Part shown: positions 29,558-42,037 of the stretch, piece by piece | How positions within the stretch are numbered: the stretch's first letter is position 1 | Layout of the letters: each line of letters opens with the position of its first letter | Origin: Neolentinus lepideus HHB14362 ss-1 | Taxonomy: Eukaryota > Basidiomycota > Agaricomycetes > Gloeophyllales > Gloeophyllaceae | Assembly (NCBI GenBank): GCA_001632425.1 | Contig: KV425557.1 | Location: forward strand, 530,119-594,118 | Length of the DNA: 64,000 nucleotides | Direction: 5' to 3' | The notes under the pieces: model-generated | Databases searched by the model: none | What the model was told of the DNA's origin: nothing | The model's input: only the letters and a program-made list of their open reading frames with translations | Position numbers and translations under genes: made by a program

Positions 29558-30016
29558 GGCAATGGCTTTACTTCAACCGGTCGATCTGTCAGTCTGACAG
29601 ATTATTCCGTGTGTCCAACTTCGCGTCTTATATCAAGTCAAGTCGGGAGATACTCGGACATTCCTGTGCATAGCAGGAGGACCGTCTGGTCACGGGCGCG
29701 CCCTTTGACACGTCCGTTCATTCAACGGCATTGGTGTCGGCGAGAGTCCGCCAGGTTATTATGGGCCACTTGACGGCTGCATGATAAATATACAGGATGA
29801 ATGAGACGAAGGTAAAGAAGGAACATGTTCAGCCACAAAGCTCGTTTTAGTCTTCTTCGTCCTGTGGTCTAGTCGCGTGTGCCTCAGACCTAGGCGGGTG
29901 TTCTGCAATGGCTTTCCACTGCCTTGTCGAATACACCATCTACCTCAATTACCGTCCTAACGCAATCACAGTTCACAAGCCCAACTTGAACTAACTGTGC
30001 TTGAACCCGACTCGCG
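29558..30016. promoter_or_regulatory. Divergent promoter between beta-glucosidase and UPF0538 gene
   Basis: About 460 bp between two starts. It contains a small palindrome-like ctgtcagtctgacag near 29587-29601, which could be a factor site. No gene seen. No carbon-catabolite (CreA-type) cluster was clearly recognised. Confidence 0.35.
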
Positions 30017-30691
30017 ATGTCCGAGTACGATACCCCGACGAATCTCGTCCGCCCCAAAACTTCTGCAGTCTTGACTCTGCGCATAATCAAGTCTTTCGAA
30101 TTCCGCACAGAGAAGAATCTAGTACTGAAAGACATCAATCTGGACAAGGTGACGGTCGGGGAGTTGAAGGAACTAGCCCGGCAGGGTTTGTGGCCCCTTC
30201 CACCGACTGAAGCACAGTTTCCTATTAATCGACAGTGTAGCTATCCAGACACAAGCAGGATGGAAGCCTTATCGTAATACCAACTTCGGTGCGCCAGAAG
30301 CTGGGTTCGGTTAGGATGTTCCTGACGTCCTTGCACAGATACCTTGAAACTCTACACAAAGGCACACGGAGCCAAGGTACGCCTTCCCATTCCAAAGGCC
30401 AACTGCCCGCTGAACGGCGAATAATCTCAGACGACAAACCTGATCATCAACCTCGATCACGATGACTGGATATTGTCCGATGATTTCAAGACCCTGGCTG
30501 ATTACGGCTTCGGTAAGCCTTCGTTTCTCTCAGGTTGAGGATACGCTCATTACCTTTTTCGCAGAGAACGAGACGGAGGTCAGTTTCTTCAACAAAGAGA
30601 TGTACGAGCAATTCAAGACAAATCCCGAGGTGAGTTCGCCAACAGATTTACCCCTTTGCGACTCACCCTTTGGCGTCAGACTCGGTGGTAG
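30017..30691 (+). CDS. UPF0538 family protein (C2orf76 homologue)
   Basis: A small protein of the UPF0538 family, conserved from fungi to humans (C2orf76), function unknown. The start MSEYDTPTNLVRPKTSAVLT leads to LRIIKSFEFRTEKNLVLKDI and NLDKVTVGELKELAR. After an intron come QTQAGWKPYR and DTLKLYTKAHGAKTTNLIIN, then LDHDDWILSDDFKTLADYGF, ENETEVSFFNKEMYEQFK and the short last exon TRW. This matches the animal order LIRSFEHR, NLDQTVKEF, DTLKI.HQAHKSKTNEL, ETEIAFF and the closing W. Joins keep frame and give a stop at 30689-30691. Length about 125 residues fits. Confidence 0.84.
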
Positions 30692-30953
30692 CAGCAACAA
30701 CGCCCTCACATTCGTGGATCCTTACAACCTGTTGTCATTAATGTCATTCCCTGTATATTAACAACACGGAAATCTAGTAAACAGACTGCAGACCAGACGT
30801 TACAATGCGCATGTGGGTGAGGGATATATGATGGCAGCGACAATGCGAGAGGTAGCGTGATGGCAGTGTAGGAAGCAAAAGGATGAGGAGATTGAATGGA
30901 TATCAAATACAACAAGTCCTGATAGAACCGGTGGGAGATACGCATCGACGCCA

Positions 30954-32444
30954 TCACTGCTGTGCACACTGTACTCTAGGCTCGCCCTCGTCCTCATCCA
31001 TAGCGTCCTCGCCGCGAGTCATCGACTCCTGCCGCCGCGCGTCGACCTCCTCGAGGTCCGCCTCCTCTAGGATCACGCTCTTCGGGAACTTGTCAATGGG
31101 CTTCCTTGGCGGCAACGCCTTCTCCAGCAGCTCGACCTTTGTCGGGTCAATGTGGTCGGGGAACGCTACGGAGAACTTGACGAACAAGTCACCAGGCTCG
31201 TGGTGCCTTTGTGAGGGCATGCCTTGGCCAGGAATGACCTTGAGCTGGTCTAAAAATGAAATACAAGTTGCGTCAGCAATGACGCGAATGTTGAGCCGGA
31301 GCACTCACCATGCTTGATCACCTCGCCGGGGACGAGGTTCACCACCAACGCGCGGTCGTCGAGGTGCTTGATCGCAAACTGCCCACCACCAAGTGCAGTG
31401 AGCAGGTCGAGCTCAATCTCAGTGAACAGGTTATTCTCCTGCCTCTTGAACCGCTCATGCGGCTTCTCCTCCACCACGATGATCACATCGCCCGGCACGA
31501 CGCCCGGCGCCTGATCGCTCTCCCCGCGGAACGTAATCGTCTGCCCGCCCTTCATACCCTTATCAATATGCACCTCGAGCATCTTCTTCTCCGACACCGT
31601 CTTCCTCCCACTACACGTCTTGCACCGGTCCTTATGATTAATAATCTCGCCCGTCCCGCTGCACTCGTCGCACGGCTGCTGCAGCTGCTGGATCATCGGG
31701 CCCATCTGCCTGAGCGTGACCTTGATCCCGCGCCCGCTGCACGTCCCGCACTCGCGCACCGCGCCGTCCTTGCCGCCCTTCCCATTGCACTTGGCGCAGA
31801 TGACGTTGCGCGTCAGCGCGAGCTTCGTCGTCTTGCCCCTGTACAGGTCCTCGAGCGAGACGTGCACGCGGTGGACGAGGTCCTTGCTCTTGCGCGGGCC
31901 CGACTGGCGCGAGGGCCCCCCGCCGAAGAACCCGCCGCCGCCGAATATTTGGCTGAAAAGGTCCTAGAAGCGCCGTCGCATCACACGGTTTTCGGGCTCG
32001 GCGGTGAGTACTCACCTGGGGGTCCATGCCGCCCATGCCGCCCGACTCTGACAGCCCCGCCTCCCCGCGCGCATCATACACACTCCGTTTTTGTGGGTCC
32101 GAGAGGACTTCGTATCTATGCGCCCCACCAGCGAGTCAGCACAGCTTTCCCAACGACGGCGCCAACCAAACCACACGTACGCATGCGTCACCTCCTTGAA
32201 CAGCTCGGGATCGCCGCCCTTGTCAGGGTGCAATCGTAGTGCTCTGACACGCAGGAAATATGAGATTCTCGCCGGCCACGCAGAGCACATCAAAACGCTC
32301 ACTTTTTCCGGTACGCCTTCTTCAAATCTGCCTCTGACGCATCCTCGGGGACTTCTAGCAAGTCGTAATATTTCCTGGCACCGACGCTCCGTCAACCTCT
32401 ACTTTTTGCGGGTTTTCGTTGGGTACGTACGTTTCCTTGACCAT
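30954..32444 (-). CDS. YDJ1: Type I (DNAJA) Hsp40 co-chaperone, farnesylated, YDJ1-like
   Basis: A class A J-protein that delivers clients to cytosolic Hsp70. The ATG at 32442-32444 gives MVKETKYYDLLEVPEDASEA after a short first intron. The J domain has the HPD motif (LRLHPDKGG). A G/F region follows (LFSQIFGGGGFFGGG), then four zinc-binding repeats: CAKCNGKG, CGTCSGRG, CDECSGTG and CKTCSGRK. The client-binding domain includes TFRGESDQAPGVVPGDVII and EIELDLLTALGGG. The last exon ends VQCAQQ, a CaaX box (C-A-Q-Q) for farnesylation, as in yeast Ydj1 (CASQ). Five short introns. About 400 residues, as usual. Head-to-tail with the amidase gene; no special regulation such as heat-shock elements was checked beyond a glance. 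Confidence 0.95.
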
Positions 32445-32817
32445 GGTAGCGGTAGGGGAGGAGATGCAGGGAGGGCGATAGCAGCGCGGCGCCTTTGAAA
32501 GGCAGAGGATCGCAGTGGAACGTCCTGGAAGCTTCCTGCATCCGTCCTAATCGGGAAATTAGCACCGTTTTGCTTACAGCCTCTTATGTAAGCCGGGTTC
32601 TTACTGCAGTCGCTGCAGGTAACACAAGAAGACTCTATCAAGTTCCGTAGCAAATGCACGATGTCTTAATGTCTTGCCAGATGTGCTGCTCAGCCCCAAG
32701 TCTAGGTCCCGGAAACCTCCCATCGATGTGCGTCTGGTAATACAATACAAGTAATAGATACATGTGCACGAATTTTGAATCGAGCAGGAGATGTTGAACT
32801 CCAACTCCCACCTTCGC
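32445..32817. other. Intergenic upstream of YDJ1
   Basis: Promoter region of the DnaJ gene and 3' flank of the amidase gene. No further gene seen. Confidence 0.45.
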
Positions 32818-34267
32818 TCAAGCGGCGCTGCTCACGTCGGGGTACACATCGAACCGCCGCTGCGTCGTCACCGGGATGCCCGCGCGGGCAGAGTGGAACA
32901 CCGCCGGGTCTGTGTCGCAGTCATATTTAACAACCAATCAGTGAATAACGGACCCAAGACGCACCGATGTCGACGTAGATGATTTCTTCTTCGTGCCCGG
33001 CTTCGGCGAGTACGGTCGCCCTAAGGGGTTGGGTTAGGTTAGCCATGAGAGGAGTCAGTGAGCTGGACTGACATGGGGTCTACAACCATCGTGTGGCCCC
33101 ACTACTCCAGTTTTATGAGAGACGATGCGAAAGTGGATCGGGGGACAGCACGCACGGCATGGTACCCCGCGCTCATATCCCTCGCGGGGCTGCACATCGA
33201 GACGAAGATCTGGTTGTCCACCGCCCTGCCGTTCGTCGCCGTCAACGCGTGATGAGTGGCGAACGTAATCGGGAGGCGACTCACCGCGCGCGCTGCAGCA
33301 GTTCCCAGTGCAGCGGGCCCGTGGTCAGGTTGAACGCGGAGGGGTAGATGATGGCGTGGCAGCCTGCGGAGAGGACGTAACTAGAGTACTAGCCGACGGG
33401 GAACGCGGGCGGACGGACGGACCTCTGCGTGCGGCGGTCATCGCGAGCTCGGGAAACCGGATGTCGTAGCAGATGCCGAGGCCGATGCGCGCGAAGGGGG
33501 TGTCGAACATGTTGATGGTTGTGCCGCCGGTGAGGGTTTCGCTTTCCTGTTTGTGCGAATGAGAAAGGTGTCAGTGCGGGGAAGGTGTGTACGTGCCTTG
33601 AAAGTGATCTTGCCGGGGATGTCAATGTCGAAGAGGTGGACTTTGCGATGGAGTGCGACTAGATCGCCTATGAGAGATATTAGAGAGGTGAGTGATGGGA
33701 GAAGAGAGATGGAACCTTTTGGAGAGTACACAGTGCAAGTGTTGTACAATTTATGGCTGTCAGCGGCATCTCGTTCGGGTATCGAGCCTGCCATCTTCCT
33801 TAGAATAAATCCACGGCGAGCAGTAACATCAGCGTACCACCGATCAACCAGACTCCAGCTTCTTTGGCAGCCTCAGATAGAACTTTGACACTATCGCTTT
33901 CGCTCTTCTCCACATCATATGCCTGTCCGGGCGTATAGCCTATCGTTTCCGCATAGACGGGGAAGTGGACGTGGCCGTACGGTGAGTTGAAGCATTCCTA
34001 AAGTAGTGTATTAGAACTAAATTTTTGGATTAAATGGATGCCACTCACCGGTAAGACGATGAGGTCCGGCTTCTTCGCCCCCTCCCCAGACGCGGCCTTG
34101 CCAATCATCTCCCTCGCATGTGCAAGGTTGCTCTTCTTATCCGAGGTGACCTGGCCGAGTTGTATGAGAGCCAGCCTAAATGGCTTGAACGTGGGCGGCT
34201 GAGAGGTCGACATTGCGCGGGAGAGCCTCAAGATTGGCAGGGTGTGGAAAGAGCGGGAAAGGAACAT
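32818..34267 (-). CDS. Nitrilase-family omega-amidase (NIT2/NIT3 type)
   Basis: A carbon-nitrogen hydrolase of the Nit2/Nit3 branch, which hydrolyses alpha-ketoglutaramate and related amides or repairs deaminated glutathione. The catalytic triad is visible: Glu in [15 protein letters not shown], Lys in [15 protein letters not shown], and Cys in [14 protein letters not shown]. Also seen are [26 protein letters not shown] and [19 protein letters not shown]. It ends [11 protein letters not shown] at 32818. The start is open. The ATG at 34265-34267 adds a leader [19 protein letters not shown] that looks mitochondrial, the ATG at 34211-34213 gives the cytosolic form [20 protein letters not shown], and the frame is also open further upstream to 34333. 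Dual targeting from two starts is known for such enzymes and is plausible here. About seven introns. Confidence 0.88.
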
Positions 34268-34409
34268 AAGGAGCTCGAATGCAGGAGGAGATAGGATCGG
34301 GAGCAGTTGCACAGGATTTGTCAGCATGATCAATGACTGATCGATCAGATCTGGTGAGATCGAGTCATTAAGAGGAATATTATTACATTAATGTTATCTT
34401 TCATCCGCC

Positions 34410-35622
34410 ATGTCTATTGCCCTCTACAACCCAGTGTCCGGCGACGGCTCAGCCACCCAGTTCTTCAGCGACCACGTCCTTCCCCTCCTCGACAAACACA
34501 ACAAGTCTCCAGCTTTGTTTGCCCCCACAGAACACCCAGGCCACGCCGCTGAACTTGTCGCTTCATTTCTCTCTGCGCATCCAGACTCTGAGCGCGTAAC
34601 AGTCATCGTTGGCTCCGGCGATGGCACCGTGCACGAGATCGTCAACGGCGTCGCGTCTTTGTCTTCAGGGAAGAGGGATATCGAACTGGTACTTGTCCCG
34701 CTGGGAACCGCAAACGCCCTCTACGCCTCCCTCTTTCCCCCTTCCTCCTCACCCCAAGACCCGACATCATACCGCCTCCTCGCCCTGCACTCCTTCCTCG
34801 CCTCCTCATCCCCCCGCCTTCTTGCCCTTGCAGAGACGTCCCTCGCATCTACTACCATCTATTCGGCAGTGGTGACCTCCACCGCCCTGCACGCCTCCAT
34901 CCTCCACGACTCTGAAGCCCTCCGTAAAGACATGCCCGGCATCGAGCGCTTCAAAGTAGCCGCTCACCAGAACATCACGCGCTGGTACAACGCCTCCGTA
35001 GTCCTCCGCCCGCCAAAGCCAGACGGATCGGTGCAAGTGTACGATCCCGCCACAAAGTCCCTCATCCCGTACGGGAAAGACGCCAAGTTGCAAGGCCCAT
35101 TTGCGTACTTTCTCTCCACCGTCAACGTCGACCGCCTCGAGCCCCTCTTCCGCATCACCCCCCTCTTCTCCTCCATCCCTCCCCCGCCCTCGACGCCCTC
35201 TCTCGACATCGCCATCCTCCGCCCCCTGCGCGACCCCGCCGTCTCCTCCGCCGCCCAAGACGACCGCGAGATCTTCGCCCAGAAAGCCGGCCGCGTCCTC
35301 GGCGAGGCCTACAACAACGGCGCCCACGTCAACTTGAGGTACGCAGAGGACCGGCAGCCTGTTACCGACGGAGACGGGGAGGCGGTCGTCGAGTATTTCA
35401 GGTGTGGCGGATTCGAGTGGATACCGGCAAGTCTTCTCATCGTGGATCGGTTCATCACTAACTACTGTGCGATTTCAGGACGAATCCGACGACCGCGCCC
35501 ATCTCCTGTGCGCGGACGGCGCGATATTCAACATCCCCCCGTCTGGGCGGACGACCTGCTCAGCAGTAGCGTCTACCCGAAACGGCGTCAGATTCTCCGT
35601 CTACTCCCAACACCTCACATAA
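34410..35622 (+). CDS. Diacylglycerol/sphingoid-base kinase-like protein (DAGKc domain)
   Basis: A lipid kinase-like protein with a DAGK catalytic domain at its N-terminus. It starts MSIALYNPVSGDGSATQFF and has the nucleotide-binding motif VIVGSGDGTVHEIVNGV (family GGDGTxxE, here with Ser for the first Gly). This is followed by LVLVPLGTANALYASLF, the usual PxGTxNxxA motif. The C-terminal half carries WYNASVVLRPP and FAYFLSTVNVDRLEP. One long exon runs to EWIP, then a GC-AG intron (gcaagt at about 35428) joins to DESDDRAHLLCADGAIFN and ends at 35622. Reading through without the intron gives an arginine-rich nonsense tail. Substrate (diacylglycerol, ceramide or sphingoid base) cannot be told; no membrane segment seen. 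Confidence 0.82.
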
Positions 35623-35740
35623 CTTGAAATTGGTATAGATATATGGTGGGCGTATATTTGTATGGTATCTATCAGAAGCCACGCCCTATGTAAACAAGAG
35701 GATGTCCATTAGATGTATATTAATTCTTCGTATGCTGTTC

Positions 35741-36797
<1,057 letters not shown>

Positions 36798-36812
36798 CAC
36801 GGTTTCTAAATT

Positions 36813-37040
36813 CTAATCCTTGCGGTGGACAGGGGGGACGAGGGGGTGGTCGTGCTGCCTGGGCTGTTGCGAGGCGGCGCGCGCGGAGGCGAGGTAATAG
36901 TACGCGCCGAACGAGAGCGTCGAGATTCCGATGAACAGTAGCGGGTTTGGGCCCTTTCTAGGCTTGGACTTGGGCTTGGGCGATGAGGGGGAGTTGAGCT
37001 TTGGGTTGACCCAGCGTCCCTTGAAACTCTCGTTCTGCAT
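36813..37040 (-). CDS. Small single-pass membrane protein, unknown
   Basis: A 75-residue uninterrupted frame starting MQNESFKGRWVNPKLNSPSS. A basic, proline-rich stretch (KPKSKPRKGP) precedes one membrane helix (PLLFIGISTLSFGAYYYLAS), and a short polar tail ends HRKD. It lies 15 bp downstream of the UMP kinase ATG side and divergent from NUP37 (start 37179), so it fills a gap that would otherwise be empty. Positive charges before the helix suggest an organelle or ER tail; I recognise no family. The intact frame with a sensible protein layout supports a real gene, but evidence is limited. Confidence 0.6.
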   Translation of the reverse strand: MQNESFKGRWVNPKLNSPSSPKPKSKPRKGPNPLLFIGISTLSFGAYYYLASARAASQQPRQHDHPLVPPVHRKD

Positions 37041-37178
37041 GCACAGTGGACACTCCCGGAATAGACAGCCGAATCAAGCGTAGTGGCGTGGGTGTATTTG
37101 TGGCTGTTGTGCAAAGGCTTTGGATTCTAACACGGCCAAACAACGCGTGCGCGATTCATTCAGCCACACTTGCGCTCG

Positions 37179-38558
37179 ATGGCGGAGATCCGCTACAACC
37201 TCGAGTCGACGGCCGGCGTTGTGCGCGCCTGCCACCATGATGATGCGACGGACTTGGTTGCGGTGACGACGGAGCATACGTGCCAGGTGCTGCTTGTGGT
37301 AAGATATACTTTGTTGTTTTGTTGTTAGGTGGTGTTTTGACGGTCTGCTCGGCAGGGAGAGACGAGCTGTCAGAGTATTGCGTGTTTCCACCTTGGAGGT
37401 CCGGTGACTTCCCTAGCTTGGTCTCCGAGGACGGTCTCGCCGTCAGTGTCAGACGAATGGCTCGTAGAGTGCGTTGCATCTTCTGTTAGCGTCTTCCTGC
37501 TGACGCCACCGGTATCAGGTTGGCTCTCTCCACGGACGACTACGACCTGCATGTGTGTACAAAGTCTCACGACGAAGGAGAGAACGTTTATACGATGGGA
37601 GCGGAGCTGACGGGCCATCACGGACGGGTGAATGACATGACATTTTGCGGCGGTCGGACAGAGGGTAGCCCTCGGTACCTAGCCACAGTCTCGGGTACGT
37701 CCCTCACTCCCTCCTCTCCCTCCTCCACCCTCTCATCCCCATGCAGACGACAAAGTCCTTCTCATCTGGGACCTCTATCCCTCCGCCTCCGACACCACAT
37801 CCATGGACGCCGACATGTCCTCCACACCCTCCTCAAAAGCCGAGCCCGTCGCCTACCCCATCAAGCACTCGCACGCCTTGACATCCGTCTGCTCTCACCC
37901 GTCCTCATACAAAGAACTCCTGGTCGGTGACTGCCAGGGCTCGCTCCACATCGTCGACTGGCGCACGATCCGCGAGGACCAATACTCCTTCCGTCGACAT
38001 AGCATACTGGAATTGATAGAGCCAAGAGCTCTGGCGCGGGGAATGATGGGGTTCACGAACGGCAAGGGCGGGTCGGTGGCGTGGCGCTGGGATTCACCCG
38101 ATATGTAAGGCGTTCTTTGGAGTACGTGCGACGATGACTTGAATGCTGACTGGACGGCTAGAATCGGCGCTGTTTATGGTTCCCGCTACTCAATATGGGA
38201 CCTCACAGACCTCCGAGGAGGCAAGCCCAAGATAACAGGCGTCAGCTTCCCAGACGGCAACGACCGCTTCCGGTCAGTCCCCTCTCCCTCCTTCTAACCC
38301 CTTCCCTCCTACCTACTCTGCCACAGATGGTGCCCAACCAACCCCACCTACTTCGGCATTTCCCCCATCTCCCCCGCCGCCGGTGCGGTCATCCACGTTC
38401 ACAACATGGCCTACCCGCAGATGGAGCCCGAGGTAATCGAGCTCGCGTCCCCGCGCCTCCAGCGTATCAGAGACTTTGATTTTCTTGCTACCCAGGACCA
38501 TGCAAGGGTCATGGCGGCTATCGGGCGTTATGTTATCATTGCTTACATCAAGTCGTAG
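37179..38558 (+). CDS. NUP37: Nucleoporin Nup37, WD40 protein of the Y complex
   Basis: Nup37 is a WD40 propeller in the Nup107-160 (Y) complex of the nuclear pore. The start MAEIRYNLESTAGVVRACHH leads through small exons to IAWSP-type sequence (MTSLAWSPRTVSPSVSDEWL). Next come ELTGHHGRVNDMTFCGG, SDDKVLLIWDLYPSASDT, AYPIKHSHALTSVCSHPSS, ELLVGDCQGSLHIVDWRTI, MIGAVYGSRYSIWDLTDLRG and FRWCPTNPTYFGISPIS. The motif order (LEGHTDFINGLVF, SDDHTCRIWNLE, GAVAGNDWLIWDI, FRWSTISENLFA) matches human NUP37. It ends YVIIAYIKS at 38556-38558. About five introns. Confidence 0.86.
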
Positions 38559-39152
38559 CACTAGGATTATATCCATATCACATTCGTGCTGGACTGATTA
38601 TTGTTGAAAATGTCACCGAGACCGGCGTCTCACGGCCATCTCCTGACAAACTCCCTGATCCCAATTTCCCCTCTAAATTTCCGGCTCTCTAGGTCTTCCT
38701 GCGCTTATCACCGTCACGAATCAACTTTTGCAAGCTGAATGGCGCGGTTCAAGTTCCAGCAGCGACCCCCATCTCATCTATATTTATATTTTCATGTTCT
38801 GTGAGGTCAGCGCGGACATGCCTGAGTGGATGCTGACGGGATGCAGGGCTCAGGGCGGTATCGCCTAGGATGGGTTTCTTGCCAACCGACAATTTATCAA
38901 CATCAACACCGACAGATTGAAGAGCCAATAGCCTCGATAAATTGCTTACTTTTAATGCTCATCCCCATGACTTCACATGCACACTTCGTTCTTGACCCCG
39001 TCACGCCAAACATATTTCCACTAGTTTTGTCTCTGTACTGTTTGTGTAAGTCGACCACTGGTGCATTTGTCTATACATGTGACCATCTGACTGATAGGGT
39101 ATATGAATGGAGTTGCAAACAGATCATACATACAGCTAATAACCACAAAGAA
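38559..39152. other. Convergent 3' region, nothing recognised
   Basis: About 590 bp between the NUP37 and NDUFAF5 stops. No coding sequence or RNA gene recognised. Confidence 0.5.
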
Positions 39153-40675
39153 TCATAGTACATCCTTCAAATTGGTCTTACCAGAACCTCTCTCTAATGG
39201 TTTCGGCTGATTAGGTGCAGGCTTCCAACCAATCTATACCAGAATCAGTACAGTATCCCGAACAGTACCCGTAAAGCTCACCATCCATATGATCTGGAAT
39301 GTAGCTGGCACACTACCATCCTCATTCCCATGCAATGCTGTGCAACACGATCACCCTCCGTCTGACATCGAAGAAGCCTAGAGTCACTAACCTTTGTAGA
39401 TGGCAGATGCGGCAGCAAGTGTATCCCGGTGAACGAAATTCCTCCTACAACGGATCACAGTATTAACAAAGCAGTCATTATGCTATGGAGCAGCGGTGAC
39501 ATGTACCTGCCCACGATAGTGTTGTTCTCGCCCATATCCCGCAGATCCTCCATCAACTCGAACATGCTCGGATATGCAACGCGGACTTCATCGACATCAA
39601 CAGTAAGTAGTGCGAAGCCGGCACGGCCGAGGAGGTTCGACACATCACGGGTGTCTGAAACATCACGATGACACGTTGCATAAAATTGGTAGACAGCGGT
39701 TGGGGAATCAACGCGGGAACGCACCCGTCATGGGAGATACGTGAGGTGAGATCCCGCCTTCGCGCTCGAGTTGAGCCAACTGCAGCGACGTCCTGAGGTC
39801 AGACGAGTTCAGTGCGTGTTAGGCGACAGGACAGCGATGTCGTACCAAGATGCAGGTGGTCCAGTACTCACCGGAGCTCAAAGAGAGTATCACCCCCGAA
39901 CATTGCACCTATGAAGACACCGTCCGGCTGTAAGGCTTCCTTGATCTGGACCAGAACACCTGAAAGACAGTAAAGAATCAGTAGCTATGTACGAACAAAT
40001 GTGGACTGTCCGCCGAACCAGGGAGGTCGTTTATCCAGTGTAGACTGAGGCATGATAAAATCGCCTCTTGCGAGTTCGGTGCTACAACGTCTAACAGTCG
40101 CTCTTCATCTGCGTGTATGCGCTCGACATCAACTGAAAAAGGAGTATATTCAGTGTCCAAGATGAGCTGGAAACATGACAAGGCTACTTACCTTCAAATT
40201 CGGAATCAGGTTCACGATGCAGCAGCTTCTCTGGCAGATCAAATTCAGAACACTTTCAGGGAACATGCACCCAATACGTACCGCTAGAATCGAGCATAAC
40301 CACTTTCTTCGTAATCTCAGCGTCGAGGAGCTTCGAGAGATGACCGGGCCCCGAACCCAAGTCTAGGATCGTGTTAAATTTCCGTTTGATGTCCTATTGC
40401 ACGCATCCTCAGTCTCATCTCTGTTCTCATACAGTTGCAGAACTGACAAGTAACCGGTCCATCATTCTATCCGCAACCTCATCTCTAACATAGTCTGTTG
40501 TGCGACTTTTCTCTCCGTCATCCCGCCTCGCCGACCGGTCTTTCTGGAGTCTCTTTGCATAGCGGTCAAAGACTTGGTACGGGCCAACAGTATTTGGGCT
40601 CGACAACGGTGAACCTGAGTGCGAAGCGAAATTACGGGCACGTGCAAGGACCGGAATGCGGGTGAGACGGTTCAT
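39153..40675 (-). CDS. NDUFAF5: Complex I assembly factor NDUFAF5 (SAM-dependent)
   Basis: A mitochondrial methyltransferase-fold enzyme that hydroxylates an arginine of the NDUFS7 subunit during complex I assembly. The ATG at 40673-40675 gives [20 protein letters not shown], an arginine-rich mitochondrial leader. Then [35 protein letters not shown] and the SAM-binding motif [16 protein letters not shown] follow. Further exons give [82 protein letters not shown] and [13 protein letters not shown], nearly the same order as human NDUFAF5. The C-terminus [18 protein letters not shown] ends at 39153. More than ten short introns. The frame is open above the chosen ATG, but the leader argues for this start. 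Confidence 0.92.
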
Positions 40676-41204
40676 GGGGGCGGGAGAAGAGAGTGGATGG
40701 GTTGCTGCAGCTGTGGTCGACGTCACGGCCAGGGCACGACGCGTTTCACTCTTCTGACAGAGGTAAGAGAGCGATTGCTTGAAGACTGGTTTGGGATGTC
40801 GTGGTCGTGGTCGTGATCGTGACAAAAGAACAGAGGATATCAAGTATGTGAAGAAAGACAACGGCTACGACGTTTCATGGTGACATGCCGGATCTGAATG
40901 GCGCACTATATGTTTCTCGCATTAAACCAGCTACCGGGCACATTACTCTCACAATTCTACAACCAGAAAGGCGTCTGATTTGTTGTTGCTGCCAGTGGCA
41001 CGAGACCCTTACGACGCATGAACAATTCACTACATGCCACCCGACACTAAGTACGGCCTTGTCATTTAAAGTGTGACCTCCAGGTCATGCACATCGGACC
41101 AGTACTTCAGTAGAGGGGAAGGATATAATAACCAGAACCCTGCGATGAATAACTTACATTCGTTATAGCAACCGTGAGACCGTAATCGCACCGACCATAA
41201 CCGA
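40676..41204. other. Gap between NSL1 end and NDUFAF5 start
   Basis: Promoter of NDUFAF5 and 3' flank of NSL1, both on the minus strand. No gene seen. Confidence 0.45.
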
Positions 41205-42037
41205 TCATGGTCTCAAGGACCTCACCTCCTCTTCCACCGATCTCACTCTGAGCGAGCGTTCCAATTGAACTGGGGCGGCCTGCACATACGTGAGCTCAGT
41301 AGACATACTTCAAATTCGCACAGGCATACCTGCTGCAGTTCTTTCGAGAGGGCTGTGAGCTCTGCGAAGCTTGTCTGAAGCTCTGGATATCGGGCATCGA
41401 GTGCTGTGCCAGACCAAATGAATTACCTTGATCGAGTCAACGAGTTGGGGCGTACCGTCAGTGCCAACGTCGGCAGCTCCTTCTGAATCCGCTGCAATCG
41501 TGTTCGCAAACTCCTCGTCGTCCTCTCTTTGCCGTTCTAGCAGATCTTGAATCATGTCTGCAACTTCTTTCGGCCGTGTCTGTCGCTTGCTCGCTATCTC
41601 GCGATCCCACTTCAAGCGCTGATCTGATAGAGACCATATACGGCGATCCAAGGCTTCATCGAAAGACTCCATCTCTGGACGTCCCGTCAGCGGTTCTGTA
41701 GGCCTGCATAGGTTCTTCACAATAGCAGACCTTCTTCTTCATCTACCTCTTCAGAATTCTGGCCATTGATGCGGATATTGGGTTTGGCAATCTGGAATGT
41801 CGACGAAACGAACTACAAGAATCTAAGATTGTCATGGAACTCCAGGATGGTTAGGAAGAGCGTACAGACCTCGCTGATATATGGTACTAAAGCTTCACGT
41901 TCTTGAGCTAAGCCACTCGCAACGAGCCTTTCATCGAGGGCTTGCATTAAGGCTCTCTCATAGTTGTACTTTATCCGTCGCCAGTCTTGCAGTGTTTCTA
42001 TTGAGATCCGAGGCAAATCCTCACGAGTCGCGTCCAT
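41205..42037 (-). CDS. NSL1: Kinetochore MIND complex subunit Nsl1/Mis14
   Basis: Nsl1 (Mis14) is one of four subunits of the MIND/Mis12 complex that links centromeric chromatin to microtubule-binding Ndc80. The start MDATREDLPRISIETLQDWR is at 42035-42037. After intron 1 (GT directly after PYISE) comes FVSSTFQIAKPNIRINGQN, the conserved Mis14 motif, then EEVDEEE. Intron 2 is 35 bp, followed by GRPEMESFDEALDRRIWSL and VADMIQDLLERQREDDEEFA. A third intron starts with gtacgc after GTD and joins to ALDARYPELQTSFAELTALS, and a last exon AAPVQLERSLRVRSVEEEVR ends at 41205-41207. All joins keep frame. A decayed paralogue lies at 6590-7233. Confidence 0.9.

Noticed and set aside
31310..32239. Plus-strand frame of over 300 codons opposite the DnaJ gene
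   Set aside because: Shadow of the GC-rich YDJ1 coding strand; the minus strand carries the J domain, zinc repeats and CaaX box.
34806..35327. Minus-strand Gly/Val-rich frame over the lipid kinase gene
   Set aside because: Antisense shadow of high-GC codons; no motif, and the plus strand encodes the DAGK domain.
38755..38790. Possible tRNA B-box (ggttcaagttcc)
   Set aside because: No matching A-box or acceptor stem at the right distance.
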